Below, in pieces: positions 32,158 to 41,565 of a stretch of DNA of 64,000 nucleotides (position 1 is the stretch's first letter; every line of letters begins with the position of its first letter). This DNA comes from Sphingomonas kaistensis (GTDB lineage: Bacteria; Pseudomonadota; Alphaproteobacteria; Sphingomonadales; Sphingomonadaceae). The notes beneath the pieces were generated by a model, which saw only the letters and a list, made by a program, of their open reading frames with translations, had not been told where the DNA came from and made no database searches. The position numbers and the translations under genes were made by a program. The stretch is from contig NZ_CP145607.1 in NCBI RefSeq assembly GCF_036884275.1, positions 62,001 through 126,000 on the forward strand, read 5' to 3'.

Positions 32158-33183
32158 CTAGGTCCTTAGCGCCTCTTTGATAGAAACAAGGCGCCGCTTC
32201 TGCTCGTCCCAGAGCACCAGCCGTACGGCGCCAAAGCTCTCCCGAACACTGACCCGGCTGACCGCAGCAAGCGCCGGAATGTCCCGCAGAACTTCGGGCA
32301 GCCGATAGTAGGGGATGCGGCTGGCGAGGTGGTGAACATGATGAACGCCGATATTGGCGCTGAACCAGCGCAGTAGCGGTGGCAAGGCGTAGTGCGAACT
32401 GCCGTAGAGCGCCGCCTCGTGGAATGCCCACTTGGGACTGCGCTCCCAGTGCGTCTGCTCAAACTGATGCTGCACGTAGAAAAACCAAACGCCGAGCGAG
32501 GCCGCCACCAGCGTGATCGGGATGTGCACCAGCAGGAAGAACTTGAGGCCCATAAGCCAAATGAGCACGCCGCCGACCAAGGCGATGCTGGTGTTCGTGC
32601 CAAGAGTGCTCAGCCACGGCCTCCAGCCATTCTTCATCATCCCAATCGGAAGCCGATGCCGAAGCAAAAACAGGTAGGCCGGGCCGAGGCCGAAAAGAAC
32701 GACCGGGTGGCGATAAAGACGGTAATGACAGCGGCCCATCCTACCGAGCGCCCTGTATTCTGAGACTGTCAGCGTATCGATGTCACCAACGCCGCGCTGG
32801 TCCAGATTGCCGGTACTTGCGTGATGCAAGGCATGCGAACGCCGCCAATAATCGTAGGGCGTTAGCGTCAGCACCCCCAAGACCCGGCCGAGCCAGTCAT
32901 TGCTCTTCTGGCGCGAGAAAAAAGCACCATGCCCACAATCATGCTGGATCAGGAAGAGCCTGAGCAGAAAGCCGCCAGCCGGTATGGTCAGCAGCAAACC
33001 TGCCGTGTACCCGGCACTGAGGATGGCCCAGGTCGCGGTCCAGAGCAGCACGAACGGCAATGCCGTGATCGCGAGTTCGGTCAGACTGCGCCCCGGGCGG
33101 GGCTTCCGATAAGGAGCTACCTGCTGGAGCAAAGCGCGCGGATTGAGGTCCGGCCTTGGGACGGATGAAAGGTGCAAAATCAT
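32158..33183 (-). CDS. fatty acid desaturase
   Basis: 341 residues with the three His boxes of membrane desaturases: HDCGH (LIQHDCGHGAFF), HALHH (RRSHALHHASTGN) and HHVHH (IGVHHVHHLASR). There are two hydrophobic pairs (FVLLWTATWAILSAGYTAGL and the FFLLVHIPITLVAASLGVWF region). It should insert a double bond in membrane acyl chains using a di-iron centre. Start ATG 33183. It stands alone, leftward, in the island; membrane adaptation cargo is a reasonable reading. Confidence 0.92.
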   Translation of the reverse strand: MILHLSSVPRPDLNPRALLQQVAPYRKPRPGRSLTELAITALPFVLLWTATWAILSAGYTAGLLLTIPAGGFLLRLFLIQHDCGHGAFFSRQKSNDWLGRVLGVLTLTPYDYWRRSHALHHASTGNLDQRGVGDIDTLTVSEYRALGRMGRCHYRLYRHPVVLFGLGPAYLFLLRHRLPIGMMKNGWRPWLSTLGTNTSIALVGGVLIWLMGLKFFLLVHIPITLVAASLGVWFFYVQHQFEQTHWERSPKWAFHEAALYGSSHYALPPLLRWFSANIGVHHVHHLASRIPYYRLPEVLRDIPALAAVSRVSVRESFGAVRLVLWDEQKRRLVSIKEALRT

Positions 33184-33591
33184 ACCTTTAAGGGGATGCT
33201 CACAGCTGAACGTTGGACGGGCTCGTTGGCTGCACGAGCAAGGCGCATTGCCGGACCCCGCAAGGAAGTCAGCGCTCGGCCCGTTTCAATCCCGCAGGCT
33301 GCGCGGTGGCCTCCCAGAGCAGAGTTCCAGAAACGGCCATCAGTCTGCAAAGTCTCGTGCCTGGACGGACGCTCAGCCGTTAGAGACTCCGCACGAGCGA
33401 ATGTCTGCTATGTGCCTCTACCGATCCAAAAGCAGCCGGTCCGCTTCCCACCAGGAATGCACGAAGTTTCAGGGGATCTTCGTGCCCCTGCGTGGGACGA
33501 ATGTTCCTGGTGCATCGCCCTGACAGATCAGTTCGCCACGGTGCACACATTGCTCTCGCGTGGCGAAAGCTGGGTCAGCGCCCGTTGGCGC
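33184..33591. other. gene-free stretch with decayed palindromic repeats
   Basis: About 400 bp. Fragments resembling the 28-bp family occur at about 33400-33420 (aatgtctgctatg) and 33437-33464 (ggtccgcttcccacca). No convincing gene. Confidence 0.4.
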
Positions 33592-34128
33592 CTACTCTGG
33601 CTTCACCTCGGACGTATGGCTCGCGATTGCCTTCCACTGCCCGTCATCTTTCCTGAAAACGTCGGTAAATGACCAGCGCCCGCTCGTGTCGCGCCCGTTT
33701 ACTGAAGTAAGTTCTCGGGTGACACCTTGAACGATGCCGATGTCGCCAACGACGCGTGCCCGGACGTTTGTCAGGGTCACTTCCTTCGTAAGGTAACGAT
33801 CACCAAGGACGGCCTTCAGCATCGTCGCCTTGGTCCAAAATCCCATCCAGTTGCCGCCGCGCCAGTCTGCCGCATAATAGCTCTCGAGGAAGGCCCGGTC
33901 GCGTCGGATCAAGGCTTGGGAATAGGCATGTTCGAGCGCGATGAGCTGCTTCTGGTCAGAAGCAATGCTTGGCGCTGCACTGTCCGCGCCTTGCGCTGAC
34001 ATCGACGGTGAAGGAGCGTTTTCCGTGGCGACGCTGCGATCGTGGCGCTCGGCACTAGGCCCGTTGCAACCCTGCAGGATCAGTAGCGCACCGATCCAGG
34101 CGAGCTTGCTGGTCCATGCCTCAGGCAT
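33592..34128 (-). CDS. NTF2/SnoaL-like (DUF4440-type) lipoprotein
   Basis: 178 residues with lipobox LILQGCNG (Cys21), a Ser/Ala-rich linker, then an NTF2-like domain from about residue 55: IALEHAYSQALIRRDRAFLE, YYAADWRGGNWMG, and a C-terminal sheet (GRWSFTDVFRKDDGQWKAIA). Such domains bind small hydrophobic ligands or act as enzymes; here it is probably an envelope ligand-binding protein. Its start overlaps the histidine kinase stop by 8 bp, so it is the last gene of the TonB/YfiR/kinase operon. Confidence 0.82.
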   Translation of the reverse strand: MPEAWTSKLAWIGALLILQGCNGPSAERHDRSVATENAPSPSMSAQGADSAAPSIASDQKQLIALEHAYSQALIRRDRAFLESYYAADWRGGNWMGFWTKATMLKAVLGDRYLTKEVTLTNVRARVVGDIGIVQGVTRELTSVNGRDTSGRWSFTDVFRKDDGQWKAIASHTSEVKPE

Positions 34129-35854
34129 CGGCGAATTCCGGTAGGGCGCTTGCGATTGCCTCGAGTAGCGTCGTCAATCGGTAAGGCTTGAGGATGAACG
34201 GCCGTCCGCTGGGGCCCCTCTTAGTGATTTCCTCGCTGTAGCCGGTGGCTAGAATGAGGGGCAGTTCCGGTCGCTCCACCGCCAAAATTTCTGCAAGGCG
34301 GAGCCCACCCATGCCGGGCATAACGACATCGCTGAAGACGAGGTCGAAACTGCGCTCGCCAATGAGTGCAAGCGCATCTTCCGCGGAACTCACCCGCGAA
34401 ACGCGATGACCTTGGTCGGCTAGCAAGGCTTCTGCAAAGGCGCCAACCTGCTCGTTGTCTTCAACTACTAGGATTCGCACTGGTCGCAATTTGCTCGCGG
34501 TCGGGGTCGGAGCTTTCGTGGACGTCGTCGGAGCCGAGGTGCAGGGCAAGATCATCGTTATGCTTGTGCCCGAGCCGGCTGCGCTGCTGATCCGAACGTC
34601 ACCACCCGACTGGGTAGCGAAGCCGTAGACCTGGCTTAAGCCAAGCCCAGTTCCCTTTCCGGCTGCTTTGGTGGTGAAGAAGGGTTCGAACACACGCGCC
34701 CGTGTCTCCTCATCCATCCCGCTACCGGAGTCCTTGAGGGTCAGGTGAATTTGTTGTCCTTCGGGCGCGCTGACATTCTCGGTTCCGATCGTCAGAATGC
34801 CACCCTCCGGCATCGCATCCCGAGCATTGCTGGCGATATTGAGGATCGCTGACTGCATCTGCGCGAGGTCGGCTTCCACCGGGCAGCCTTCGGCACACAG
34901 CAAGGTTTTAATCGTGATGCGTTCACCCAGCGTGCGATCGAGCAGATCGCGCAGCGAGCGCACCAGATCGTTGATGTCGATGCGTACCGGCCTGAGCGGC
35001 TGACGCCGCGCAAAGGCGAGCAATTGTGAGGTCAGCGCCGATGCGCTTGTAGCCGCCTGCACAATGGCCTTGGCGAAGCGAATTCTGCGGGCATCTTCAA
35101 CGGTTTCGCGCATCAGGATATCTGCTGAGCCCTGGATGACGGTCAGCAGATTGTTAAAATCGTGCGCAATGCCGCCTGTCAGCTGGCCTAGCGCCTGCAT
35201 TTTCTGGCTTTGCCGAAGCTGCTCTTCGGCATGAGCCCGCTGCGCCATCTGATCCTCCAGCAGCACATTCGCCTGGGCAAGTGCTTCTGCTCGGGCCGAA
35301 AGGTCTTGGTTGGCACTACGAAGCTGTGCTTGCGTCACGCCAAGCCCGGCGACGACCAAGGCGGCAAGCAGCAATAGTCCGCCAAGCAGCAGGTAGCGTG
35401 TAACCCTTCGTGCGGTAGCTTCGCGATCCATCTGCAGCGCCACGCTGCCCACGCGCTGACCGGACTGGATGACGGGCCGGATGATCTGGACACGATTTGC
35501 GGACGCTTCGCGTACCGACGCCCGATCCTGCGGTGACGTGACACCGGCACGAGCGAATGACGCGACTGCCGTGCCCGTTCGATCGTAAACCACGATCCAC
35601 TCGATCTGCCGGTTTACCTGGAAAGCATCGACCGCCTCCTGTGCCGCGACCGTGTCGCCGAAGTCGAGCGCTGCGGTAACCGAGGCGGCCAAAACCTCTG
35701 TAAGTCCTTCGGCCTGCGCCTTTTGCGCTCGGCCATAGGTGGCTTCATTTTGCAGGATCACGATCATCCCGCCGAGGACGATCAGCAACGCCGTTGCGAA
35801 GATAGCCACCGGGAGGGACTGGAAGCGTCGTACCGAAGCCATGATGCCACTCAT
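34121..35854 (-). CDS. CHASE8-type hybrid sensor histidine kinase
   Basis: 577 residues: membrane helix ~14-34, periplasmic CHASE8-like domain (FGDTVAAQEAVDAF, then IEWIVVYDRTGTAVASF), second helix ~155-175, coiled coil, then HisKA with phospho-acceptor His231 (GGIAHDFNNLL). HATPase follows with N box NIASNARDAMP and GKGTGLGLS, and a C-terminal receiver domain (RILVVEDNEQ, FSDVVMPGMGG, ILKPYR). It starts in an ATGA overlap with the YfiR-like gene. No separate response regulator lies in the operon. Confidence 0.93.
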   Translation of the reverse strand: MSGIMASVRRFQSLPVAIFATALLIVLGGMIVILQNEATYGRAQKAQAEGLTEVLAASVTAALDFGDTVAAQEAVDAFQVNRQIEWIVVYDRTGTAVASFARAGVTSPQDRASVREASANRVQIIRPVIQSGQRVGSVALQMDREATARRVTRYLLLGGLLLLAALVVAGLGVTQAQLRSANQDLSARAEALAQANVLLEDQMAQRAHAEEQLRQSQKMQALGQLTGGIAHDFNNLLTVIQGSADILMRETVEDARRIRFAKAIVQAATSASALTSQLLAFARRQPLRPVRIDINDLVRSLRDLLDRTLGERITIKTLLCAEGCPVEADLAQMQSAILNIASNARDAMPEGGILTIGTENVSAPEGQQIHLTLKDSGSGMDEETRARVFEPFFTTKAAGKGTGLGLSQVYGFATQSGGDVRISSAAGSGTSITMILPCTSAPTTSTKAPTPTASKLRPVRILVVEDNEQVGAFAEALLADQGHRVSRVSSAEDALALIGERSFDLVFSDVVMPGMGGLRLAEILAVERPELPLILATGYSEEITKRGPSGRPFILKPYRLTTLLEAIASALPEFADA

Positions 35855-36387
35855 GGCCGCACTCCTACGGCTAGGGCGAGAAGCCGCGAGCTGACCGTTA
35901 GTCCCTTCTGCCGCGCCGAGGCTTGATCGATGAAGAAGCGCACACGCCCGCTTACAATCGCGAAATGAATGATGCCGCGCTGGCCACTGTTCGCCGCATC
36001 GGTGACAGTGAGCACCGGCCTGTTCGACATTGCCGTCAGCATTTGCCCGACCGGCATCGTCCTTGTCCCCTGCACATAAGCTATGTCGCAGCTCCCGGCC
36101 GATGATGGATCAGTCATTCGCCTGACAATGAGGCGCCGACCATCCACTGACTGGCCCTGCGCTGCGCTGTCGATCAGCCGGCCGAATGGATCGCCACCTA
36201 CCAGGCAAAGGCTGATCGCCTCGCCTCCGCGCGGACGAGCTTGCGGTGGCCAGGCCACGTAGCGGGCAAAGCGCGGAAGGAAGGCTGCCTTGACGGCAGC
36301 CTCGCTGGATTGAGCGACCGCGCCCGTTGGCAAGGCGGCAAGACCGAGCAGCAACGCGATACAGGCAAGATGCTTTGCGGGTCGCAT
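35851..36387 (-). CDS. YfiR family (DUF4154) periplasmic protein
   Basis: 178 residues with a signal peptide (CIALLLGLAALPTGAVA). DUF4154 pattern: AAVKAAFLPRFARYVAWPP, the CLVGGDPFG segment, the CDIAYVQ segment and C-terminal GRVRFFIDQASARQKGLTVSSRLLAL. Two Cys (CLVG and CDIA) could make the disulfide known in YfiR. YfiR proteins repress a partner membrane sensor; here the partner is likely the hybrid kinase encoded next. Start and stop overlap both neighbours. Confidence 0.9.
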   Translation of the reverse strand: MRPAKHLACIALLLGLAALPTGAVAQSSEAAVKAAFLPRFARYVAWPPQARPRGGEAISLCLVGGDPFGRLIDSAAQGQSVDGRRLIVRRMTDPSSAGSCDIAYVQGTRTMPVGQMLTAMSNRPVLTVTDAANSGQRGIIHFAIVSGRVRFFIDQASARQKGLTVSSRLLALAVGVRP

Positions 36388-38270
36388 CAGAAGCGGCTTC
36401 GAAGCCCCCCGTAGATGCTCTGAGTTGCAAGCTGGCTGGCCGGATCGTTCGATTCTGAATGTGTCCGGTGCAGCAGGTTACGGCCAGCGACGAACAGCTG
36501 GAGTTCAGGTTGAAGCAGATACGACAGCTGCCCTCCCGCTTCGACGTAGGATCCGCTGCCGGGGCCCTCGCGAAGGGCGCCGACAGCACGACCGTCGACG
36601 ACAAGTTGAAGCCGGTTGTTGATGGCCAGCTGTGAGCGAGCGGTAAGCTGCCACTTGGGGTCCGCCCCGATCGAGTTGCGGGGGATGAGGTCACGGTGAT
36701 CGCTTTTGTCGCGCAGGTTCTTCCACAATGTCGTGGCACCAAGTGATGCCCGCCACCATGGCGTGACCCGCACATTGCCCCAGGCTTCCAGACCGTAGGT
36801 CGTACCCTGCTTCCCGTTCTGGAGTTGGAAGCTGCTGCCGTTGAATTCCGTTGTCCGCAGGTCGTCGTAGCGGTTGACGAAGCCGTTGACTGAGACGCTC
36901 GTGCCGCTTGCGGGCTGGCCACGGTACCCCGCTTCAAACGCGATCAGCTTCTCTGACTGGAACACGGGTGCTGCAATCAAGAACGGGGGCGCTTCAAGCT
37001 GGCGATCAATGCGTGACGGGGTCCGAACGGCGCGTGACACGGCGGCCCAGAGCAGGTGATCTGGGGTAGGCTGCCAACCGATGCGGACGTTCGGAAGTAC
37101 CTGCAGACCAGAGAAAGTCGATTGTTCCAGCTTGATGCCGCCCACCAGGAACAGCCTGTTAGTAAGCCGGTAATGATCCTGCAGGAAGCCGTTATAGACC
37201 CACAGCCGACGGCTGATCGGATTAAGCTGGAAGATGTTGAGCTGATTGGTGAAACGGTCGCTCGTCGTCCTAACCCCGCCGCCGGCGACAAGCTCATGCG
37301 AACCCGCCGACAGGTTGAATTGAGCTTCGACGTCGAAAGTGCGCAGGCTGTCGTGAGCGAGGATGAAGTTTCGGCTGAAGTAGTCGGTATATCCCTGCAC
37401 TTGCACGGACGCTTTCTCGCTCAAGGTCCGCGACCAGCGGGCAAGCAGATTATGTCCCTTGGCGCCGTCCCCTGCTCCGGTATCAACGTCTGTCCGGAAC
37501 AGGTCGCCTTGCACGGTGATATGGTCTTTCTCGCTGACGAAGTCAGAACGGAAACCAGCCTGCTTTCCGTCATACGAATCGTCGGTCAGCCCGATCACCC
37601 GGGATGGCAGTGCGTCGCGGCGACTCCAATTCGCGAAGAAGCGGACCGCGCCGCTGCTCCCCAATGTGACGCCATGCCGGAGCGCGACGGATTGTTCCTC
37701 CGCTCCGAATGTTGCTCGGGCCAAGGTTCCGAGGGTCTCTTGCGCATCGCGGGTGACGACATTCACCACGCCGTTCACCGCATTGGGACCGAACAGCGTG
37801 CCTCCTGGGCCACTAATGACCTCGATCTGCGACACGTCCTCGACCAGCGGAAGATGCAGGTCCCAGAAAACACTGGACGCGAGCGGCGTGTAAATCGTCC
37901 GCCCATCGATTACCGCAAGCAGCTTGTTGCCGGCTTGCTGCCCATTGAAACCGCGCGCGGCGATGGAATACTGGCTCGCATTCTCCTGCTGCACCTGAAG
38001 GTTGGGTGCCAGGCGGAGCGCTTCCGGTAAGGTAAGGGCGCCGCTGTCCAGGGCTTCGTCGCCGGTAATAACGAACAGGGCCGCAGGCGCGGAACTCAGC
38101 GGTTCCGCGCGTTTGGAGGCCGAGCGAACCTGTATCTGCGCCAGTTCCTCGATAGAGAGGCCGGCCAGCGCATCCTCTTCTTCAGCGGCCACGGGCTGAG
38201 ACGAAGCGGAAGCTATGCAGGAACAGGACGCAAGAAGAACACAGAAGCCGATCGAAAGACTGGCGCGCAT
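36387..38270 (-). CDS. TonB-dependent receptor of the YfiR/kinase operon
   Basis: 627 residues from ATG 38270, giving a signal peptide (RASLSIGFCVLLASC). The plug begins near LSIEELAQIQVRSASKR and contains VEVISGPGGTLFGPNAVNGV; the barrel ends at YGGLRSRF with a terminal Phe. Receptors with this plug start commonly sit before YfiR and hybrid kinase genes. The substrate is unknown. Its stop overlaps the YfiR start (TGATG), so uptake and sensing are co-expressed. Confidence 0.9.
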   Translation of the reverse strand: MRASLSIGFCVLLASCSCIASASSQPVAAEEEDALAGLSIEELAQIQVRSASKRAEPLSSAPAALFVITGDEALDSGALTLPEALRLAPNLQVQQENASQYSIAARGFNGQQAGNKLLAVIDGRTIYTPLASSVFWDLHLPLVEDVSQIEVISGPGGTLFGPNAVNGVVNVVTRDAQETLGTLARATFGAEEQSVALRHGVTLGSSGAVRFFANWSRRDALPSRVIGLTDDSYDGKQAGFRSDFVSEKDHITVQGDLFRTDVDTGAGDGAKGHNLLARWSRTLSEKASVQVQGYTDYFSRNFILAHDSLRTFDVEAQFNLSAGSHELVAGGGVRTTSDRFTNQLNIFQLNPISRRLWVYNGFLQDHYRLTNRLFLVGGIKLEQSTFSGLQVLPNVRIGWQPTPDHLLWAAVSRAVRTPSRIDRQLEAPPFLIAAPVFQSEKLIAFEAGYRGQPASGTSVSVNGFVNRYDDLRTTEFNGSSFQLQNGKQGTTYGLEAWGNVRVTPWWRASLGATTLWKNLRDKSDHRDLIPRNSIGADPKWQLTARSQLAINNRLQLVVDGRAVGALREGPGSGSYVEAGGQLSYLLQPELQLFVAGRNLLHRTHSESNDPASQLATQSIYGGLRSRF

Positions 38271-38583
38271 TGCAAACTCAACTGATCGAAGCCCCCACCG
38301 CGATGGACACTGCATGAGCAGGTTTGCAGGAGAGGTCAACTTCCCTGCTGGTTGTGTTCACAACATAGCTGCTTGCATGCTCGGCTGAGGCTGCTGCGCC
38401 CAGCGACCGTCCGCAATGTGGCAAGGGTTCCACTGCGCCACTTGGCTCGGCATGAACAAGCGTCAGCTATTCGCCAATGCTCAAACGAAAGCCGCCGTTC
38501 CGCCTCCCACCATCGACCGACGTTGCACTAGCTCGACGAACTCGTGCCTATGGGCGTGCGCAAGGCGGCCGAGCGGGAAACCT
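38271..38583. other. gene-free stretch with decayed palindromic repeats
   Basis: About 310 bp between the TonB receptor start and the integrase stop. Fragments of the 28-bp family lie at about 38406-38435 (accgtccgcaatgtgg) and 38497-38524 (ttccgcctcccacca). They are the rightmost traces of the family. The TonB operon promoter should lie here. Confidence 0.4.
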
Positions 38584-39879
38584 TCAGGGTCGTCGCCGCC
38601 TTCTGCCTTCGAGCAGCGCACTCGCTGCAGGAGCGTCGCTAAACAGCATGCTCACCCAGAGGGCAGATAGCTCGCGGCGCCTGTCGATGAAGGCAGCTCG
38701 ATTGTACTTGAGCTCGGTTGCCGAGATGCCCGTCGGCAGGTGAGCAAGCATCAGGTCAATAATCATCCGGTCCTGCTTGCGTCCATTGCTCAAGGCCCAC
38801 TCGTTCATGACGGTCGAGAAGGTGCTTCGCCATCCATGCGGAACGTGGCGCCCGCGAAGTCCCTCTCTCAAGTAAAGGTAGTTGAGCGCATTCTCGCTGA
38901 TCGGCTTCTTGACCGATCGCGCACCAGGGAAGACGAAGGCGCTGCCCGAACTGATGGCATGGCAAGCTCGCAGGACTTCGACAGCTTCGGCGACCAGCGG
39001 CACAGGATGAGCGAATTCATCGTTGTGTCGCAGCGAGAGCTCCTGCTTCATCTTTGCCGCTGGAATCCACCAGATTGCGTCGGGGCACTCGCCCTCACTG
39101 CTGAGATCCAGGTGATGAAGCTCATCCCACCGTAGCCAGCGGATCATGCCCGGTCTCTGCGCCGTGATGGCTTGCAAGCGCGACGCAAGTTTTAGCGTTG
39201 GCGAGACCTCGGCATTATCGCTCAAGCTCAATACCGCGCGGGCGTCCTCGATCGTCCTGACGGCTGGCCACCGTTTCCCGGTGGGTTTCGGTTGCAGTGC
39301 TTTGCCCAGCGTGGACGCTGGATCAGCCGCGACTCGCCCTCCTGCAGCCCCGTACGCGAATATCGCCGAGATGCGCTGACGAAGCCGGTGAGCGGTCTCG
39401 ACGGCTCCTCTCTCCTGAACTTTCTTGAGTGTGGCGAGGATAATGGGTGCATTGATCGTCTCGAGCGGCAGCCGCCCAAGGTCCGGGAAGACATCACGCT
39501 CAAGGCTGGTCAGGACATCGGCCGAGTGCACCGCCGTCCAGCGCGCCTTCTGGTCGCTATACCATTCCCGAGCCAGAACCTCGAAGGTGTCGGCAGCGAT
39601 CACACGAGCGCTGAGCTGACGCCGAGCGGCTTCGATAGCCGGGTCGATCCCTTGAGCTAGAAGACGTTTGTCCTCATCCCGGAGCTCCCGGGCCTCTCTA
39701 AGGCTGACAGTCGGATATGCTCCGTAGACCCGCTGCTTCTCCTTGCCTCCAAACCTATATTTTAAGCGCCACGACTTGTGGCCGGTCGGTGTGACAAAGA
39801 GAAAAAGCCCGGCACTGTCTGACAGCTTGTACGGCTTTGTGCTGGCTTTGGCACTCTTGCACTTAGCATCACTCAACAC
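38584..39879 (-). CDS. P4-type tyrosine integrase
   Basis: 431 residues. An Arm-type DUF4102 domain (KPYKLSDSAGLFLFVTPTG to YPTVSLREARELRDE) precedes core-binding and catalytic domains. Active-site residues: Arg242 (ITAQRPGMI), Lys in AAKMKQ, His348 and Arg351 (VPHGWRSTF), His380 (LMLAHLP) and Tyr392 (ELKYNRAAF). The usual Glu after RPG is Met here. Start ATG 39879, 320 bp from the 3' end of tRNA-Ser, as expected for an island integrase next to its attachment site. Confidence 0.93.
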   Translation of the reverse strand: MLSDAKCKSAKASTKPYKLSDSAGLFLFVTPTGHKSWRLKYRFGGKEKQRVYGAYPTVSLREARELRDEDKRLLAQGIDPAIEAARRQLSARVIAADTFEVLAREWYSDQKARWTAVHSADVLTSLERDVFPDLGRLPLETINAPIILATLKKVQERGAVETAHRLRQRISAIFAYGAAGGRVAADPASTLGKALQPKPTGKRWPAVRTIEDARAVLSLSDNAEVSPTLKLASRLQAITAQRPGMIRWLRWDELHHLDLSSEGECPDAIWWIPAAKMKQELSLRHNDEFAHPVPLVAEAVEVLRACHAISSGSAFVFPGARSVKKPISENALNYLYLREGLRGRHVPHGWRSTFSTVMNEWALSNGRKQDRMIIDLMLAHLPTGISATELKYNRAAFIDRRRELSALWVSMLFSDAPAASALLEGRRRRRP

Positions 39880-40200
39880 GTTTCATTCCCCTGTGACTAA
39901 CAACTTAGTCCCAGGACTTCGTATTCATCTACTGGAGCCGATGTACTTGCATCGCCTTGATATCAGCTGAGGCCAAATGATGATCTCTTGAGTGATCTCC
40001 AGACTGTATGCGCTAGCCGGCCGAACTGCAGTGATCGCTATGCCAGTGCCCCCAATCTGCTTGTTCGATCCCCCCACCCGTGCCCCCACCTGACGATCTC
40101 AAATGAGACGCAATGATGGCAACTGCTCAGCGTAGAGGTGCTTGAAACCGTCGATTTCGGGTGCAGTTGATTGCATCTGACACGGTCTGAACGAGGTAAG
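39880..40200. other. island-tRNA junction region
   Basis: About 320 bp between the integrase start and the tRNA-Ser 3' end. It should contain the integrase promoter and one attachment site at the tRNA end. No gene seen. Confidence 0.45.
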
Positions 40201-40290
<90 letters not shown>

Positions 40291-40432
40291 GCAAGGTTCC
40301 AAGACGTGGACCCGGCGGGTGCCGGGGGTCGCGGGCGGGTCACTAGCAGCGCTCTTGGCCCTTGCCTAGCGGCAAAAGGTGCCTTGGGGCCAGCTTGGCA
40401 AGGTGCCCGATCGAAACGCAAGGAAGCATCGT

Positions 40433-41107
40433 ATGGATACGGTCATCATCGGCGCCTCGGGCGGGATCGGAGCGGCCCTGGCGGAGCGGTTCGCGGCGCA
40501 GGGTGACCAGGTGCACACGCTGTCGCGCTCGGAGGGCACGATCGACCTTGCCGATGCGGCCAGCATCGCGGCAGCGGCGGGCGCCCTGCCCTTCCCGGCG
40601 GTGCGGCGGCTGATCGTCGCGACGGGCCTGTTGCATGAGGCCGGCCTGGCGCCGGAACGCTCCTTGCGCGATCTCGACGGGTCACGGCTCGAACGCGCGT
40701 TTCTCGTCAACGCGATCGGCCCGGCGCTGGTGCTGCGCCACTTCGTGCCCCTCCTCGCCCGTTCCGGCCGTGTCGAAATGGCGTTTCTGTCCGCGCGAGT
40801 GGGCAGCATCGCCGACAACCGGCTTGGCGGCTGGTATGGCTACCGGGCGAGCAAGGCGGCGCTCAATCAGCTTGTACGCACCGCCGCCATCGAGGTGGGG
40901 CGGAGCCGGCCCGAGGCCGTGCTGGTGGCGCTTCACCCCGGAACGGTCGACACAGCGATGAGCCGACCCTTCCAGGCCAATGTCCCGGCGCAAAAGCTGT
41001 TCACGCCCGCGCACAGTGCGGCCTGCCTTGCCGATGTGCTTGGCAAACTGTCGCCGGCCGACAGCGGGGGCTTCTTCGATTGGCAGGGCGAGGCGATTCC
41101 CTTCTGA
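40433..41107 (+). CDS. short-chain dehydrogenase/reductase (CsgA/C-factor-like)
   Basis: 224 residues from ATG 40433 (AGGAAG about 7 bp upstream). Cofactor motif IIGASGGIGAALAERF at the N-terminus, structural N in FLVNAIGPALVL, catalytic Ser in AFLSARVGS and YGYRASKAAL for the Tyr-x3-Lys pair. The C-terminus ends WQGEAIPF, as in cell-cell-signalling-factor type SDRs. NAD(P)-dependent oxidoreductase of unknown substrate. This is the first core-chromosome gene after tRNA-Ser. Confidence 0.92.
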   Translation: MDTVIIGASGGIGAALAERFAAQGDQVHTLSRSEGTIDLADAASIAAAAGALPFPAVRRLIVATGLLHEAGLAPERSLRDLDGSRLERAFLVNAIGPALVLRHFVPLLARSGRVEMAFLSARVGSIADNRLGGWYGYRASKAALNQLVRTAAIEVGRSRPEAVLVALHPGTVDTAMSRPFQANVPAQKLFTPAHSAACLADVLGKLSPADSGGFFDWQGEAIPF

Positions 41108-41150
41108 CGCGCTCTCTTGCGGACGGGCGCCGATGCCTTAAGTTGCAGCC

Positions 41151-41525
41151 ATGCCGCTTTCGATGCGTTCCCCCTTGATGAGCGATACCGCCGCTCCCCC
41201 GATCGCCAGCGCCCGCTTCGGCATCGGCGCGGTGGTCCGCCACCGGCTGCTCGACTTTCGCGGCGTCATTTTCGACGTCGATCCGGTCTTCGCCAACAGC
41301 GAGGAATGGTATCAGGCGATCCCGCTCGAGATCCGGCCGTCCAAGGACCAGCCGTTCTACCACCTGCTCGCCGAAAATGGCGAAGGCAGCTACGTCGCCT
41401 ATGTGTCGCAGCAGAACCTCGTCGCCGACGAGGAGGACGAGCCGGTCGATCATCCCGCGATCGACAATCTGTTCGAAGCGTTCGAGCCCGGCCGCTACAA
41501 GCTGCGTCCCGAACATCGCCATTGA
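41151..41525 (+). CDS. hspQ: heat shock protein HspQ
   Basis: 125 residues at most. The HspQ core runs FGIGAVVRHRLLDFRGVIFD, EEWYQAIPLEIRPSKDQPFYH, and GSYVAYVSQQNLVAD with an acidic stretch EEDEPVDHP. HspQ influences Lon-dependent proteolysis and DnaA stability in enterobacteria. ATG 41151 is the first start; ATG 41163 and 41178 are also in frame, and 41178 (MSDTAAPP) may be the true one. Confidence 0.92.
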   Translation: MPLSMRSPLMSDTAAPPIASARFGIGAVVRHRLLDFRGVIFDVDPVFANSEEWYQAIPLEIRPSKDQPFYHLLAENGEGSYVAYVSQQNLVADEEDEPVDHPAIDNLFEAFEPGRYKLRPEHRH

Positions 41526-41565
41526 GGCGTGACCCCGGCGTTGCCGCCGGGGCCCGTTTCCATCC

